Source of the DNA: Candidatus Levyibacteriota bacterium
Lineage (GTDB): Bacteria > Patescibacteriota > Microgenomatia > Levybacterales > UBA12049
DNA: 22,080 nucleotides
Assembly: GCA_016182225.1 (NCBI GenBank)
Contig: JACOXV010000003.1
Location: 1 to 22,080, forward strand
Direction of reading: 5' to 3'
Each line of letters starts with the position of its first letter. The stretch's first letter is position 1. Below the pieces are notes generated by a model. That model worked only from the letters and a program-made list of their open reading frames with translations, had not been told where the DNA came from and ran no database searches. Positions 21,558 to 22,080 of the stretch are shown here, piece after piece. A program made the translations under genes and the position numbers.

Positions 21558-22080
21558 TTAGGTTCGTCCTTTTGTCTCAGGTGGCGTCTCTTCTCCTGGT
21601 CTTCCCGTGAAGGGCTTGGGTGGTGCAAAAGGAAAGATGGCTCTGGTAAGGCCGACTTTTTGTCCAGTAAATTCATATTGACTTGCTTTTTTAATTATCT
21701 CCCAAGGTTTTCTTACCATATAGGCAGGAACGCTTGCCCCAGCAGCAAGAGGCGGCATAATTGATGCAAGGTTAAGAGGTGGAGCCTGGAACAGGCCTTT
21801 TGCGATTTTTAATGCTTCAGGGGTCATAAGTATAAAACCCATTGCTACCAATGATCCTAGAACGTTACCGTCTTGGCCTGGTAATCCAAGTAAGGGCGGG
21901 TTAAATGGTACAGTCTCAGAAACACTAAATGCTTTACTGAAAATGTTTGCAAAAGTAAGCATTATAAGAGCAGTGGGGAAAACTGCTAGATTTCCTAGCA
22001 TGTCTCGAAACCATAAGCTAAAGCTGATTTTACTACCTGGAATAAGAGTGCCAAGTATCCACCACGGAGCCAAAACTATA
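21558..22080 (-). CDS. C-terminal part of a VirB6/TrbL-like polytopic membrane protein, cut by right edge
   Basis: 174 codons of a frame that is open past the window edge. Visible are hydrophobic segments (ISFSLWFRDMLGNLAVFPTA then LIMLTFANIF, and NVLGSLVAMGFILMTPEALK) and a cytoplasmic-type C-terminal tail rich in Pro, Gly and Lys (AIFPFAPPKPFTGRPGEETP). The WFRDMLGNLAVFPTALIML pattern is typical of VirB6/TrbL-like channel components found with PrgI and VirB4 in Patescibacteria. A TTG at 22073 could be read as a start, but it falls within a hydrophobic run and the frame stays open upstream, so the gene is partial. It completes the minimal inner-membrane T4SS set in this window: VirB2-, VirB4- and VirB6-like plus PrgI. 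Confidence 0.75.
   Translation of the reverse strand, partial: IVLAPWWILGTLIPGSKISFSLWFRDMLGNLAVFPTALIMLTFANIFSKAFSVSETVPFNPPLLGLPGQDGNVLGSLVAMGFILMTPEALKIAKGLFQAPPLNLASIMPPLAAGASVPAYMVRKPWEIIKKASQYEFTGQKVGLTRAIFPFAPPKPFTGRPGEETPPETKGRT

Noticed and set aside
21553..21560. TAAGCTTA palindrome between the convergent genes as a terminator
   Set aside because: Only 8 bases with no loop or T-run; chance is sufficient.

Overview
The window looks like a piece of a Candidate Phyla Radiation (Patescibacteria) chromosome, most likely Microgenomates-like. The evidence is gene content: a compact origin region next to a PrgI / TraC-like / VirB4 type IV secretion cluster of the kind known from these lineages, short proteins, heavily overlapping genes and few Shine-Dalgarno (SD) sites. 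TGA is used as a real stop (khpB, rnpA, the 14148 gene), so this is the standard bacterial code, not the TGA=Gly code of Gracilibacteria/SR1. The lineage call is inference from gene order; no 16S rRNA is present.

Left part (1-4954, all minus strand): a compact run leads away from the origin: rpmH, rnpA, yidD, yidC, khpB/jag, an O-antigen-ligase-like polymerase, a Wzx/MATE-type flippase, an RNase H and a possible partial gene at the edge. Genes overlap or abut by a few bases, so the ribosome/RNase P/membrane-insertion genes seem to be in one operon with envelope polysaccharide genes.

Origin (4955-6639): rpmH and dnaA diverge around a 214-base spacer that holds an imperfect inverted repeat, a dnaA promoter and two DnaA boxes. 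The dnaA-dnaN spacer (127 bases) holds further DnaA-box-like sites and a CTACTACAACTACTA tract beside the dnaN start, which resembles the DnaA-trio unwinding element of Bacillus. I read this as a bipartite oriC.

Right part (7730-22080): a type IV secretion-like locus. A five-gene minus-strand operon (promoter near 13718-13746) encodes a PrgI-like membrane protein with coiled coil and a beta-sandwich-like C-terminus, a TraC-like protein, the VirB4 ATPase, a membrane-anchored extracellular zinc metalloprotease and a BamE-like anchored protein. It ends convergently, overlapping dnaN by 20 bases. Diverging from it on the plus strand are a small acidic protein and a 623-residue coiled-coil protein with a hydrophobic C-terminus. 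Then come four minus-strand VirB2/TrbC-like small membrane proteins, one with a large Cys-rich ectodomain, a plus-strand 961-residue protein with a C-terminal membrane anchor, and the C-terminal part of a VirB6/TrbL-like protein cut by the right edge. No relaxase, VirD4 coupling protein or outer-membrane VirB7/9/10 component is seen in the window, which would fit a single-membrane secretion or pilus machine rather than plain conjugation, though the locus continues beyond the edge.

No tRNA, rRNA, CRISPR array, transposase or clear rho-independent terminator was seen. There is no gene-free stretch longer than 300 bases; the longest are 4955-5168, 13619-13805 and 6513-6639, described below.
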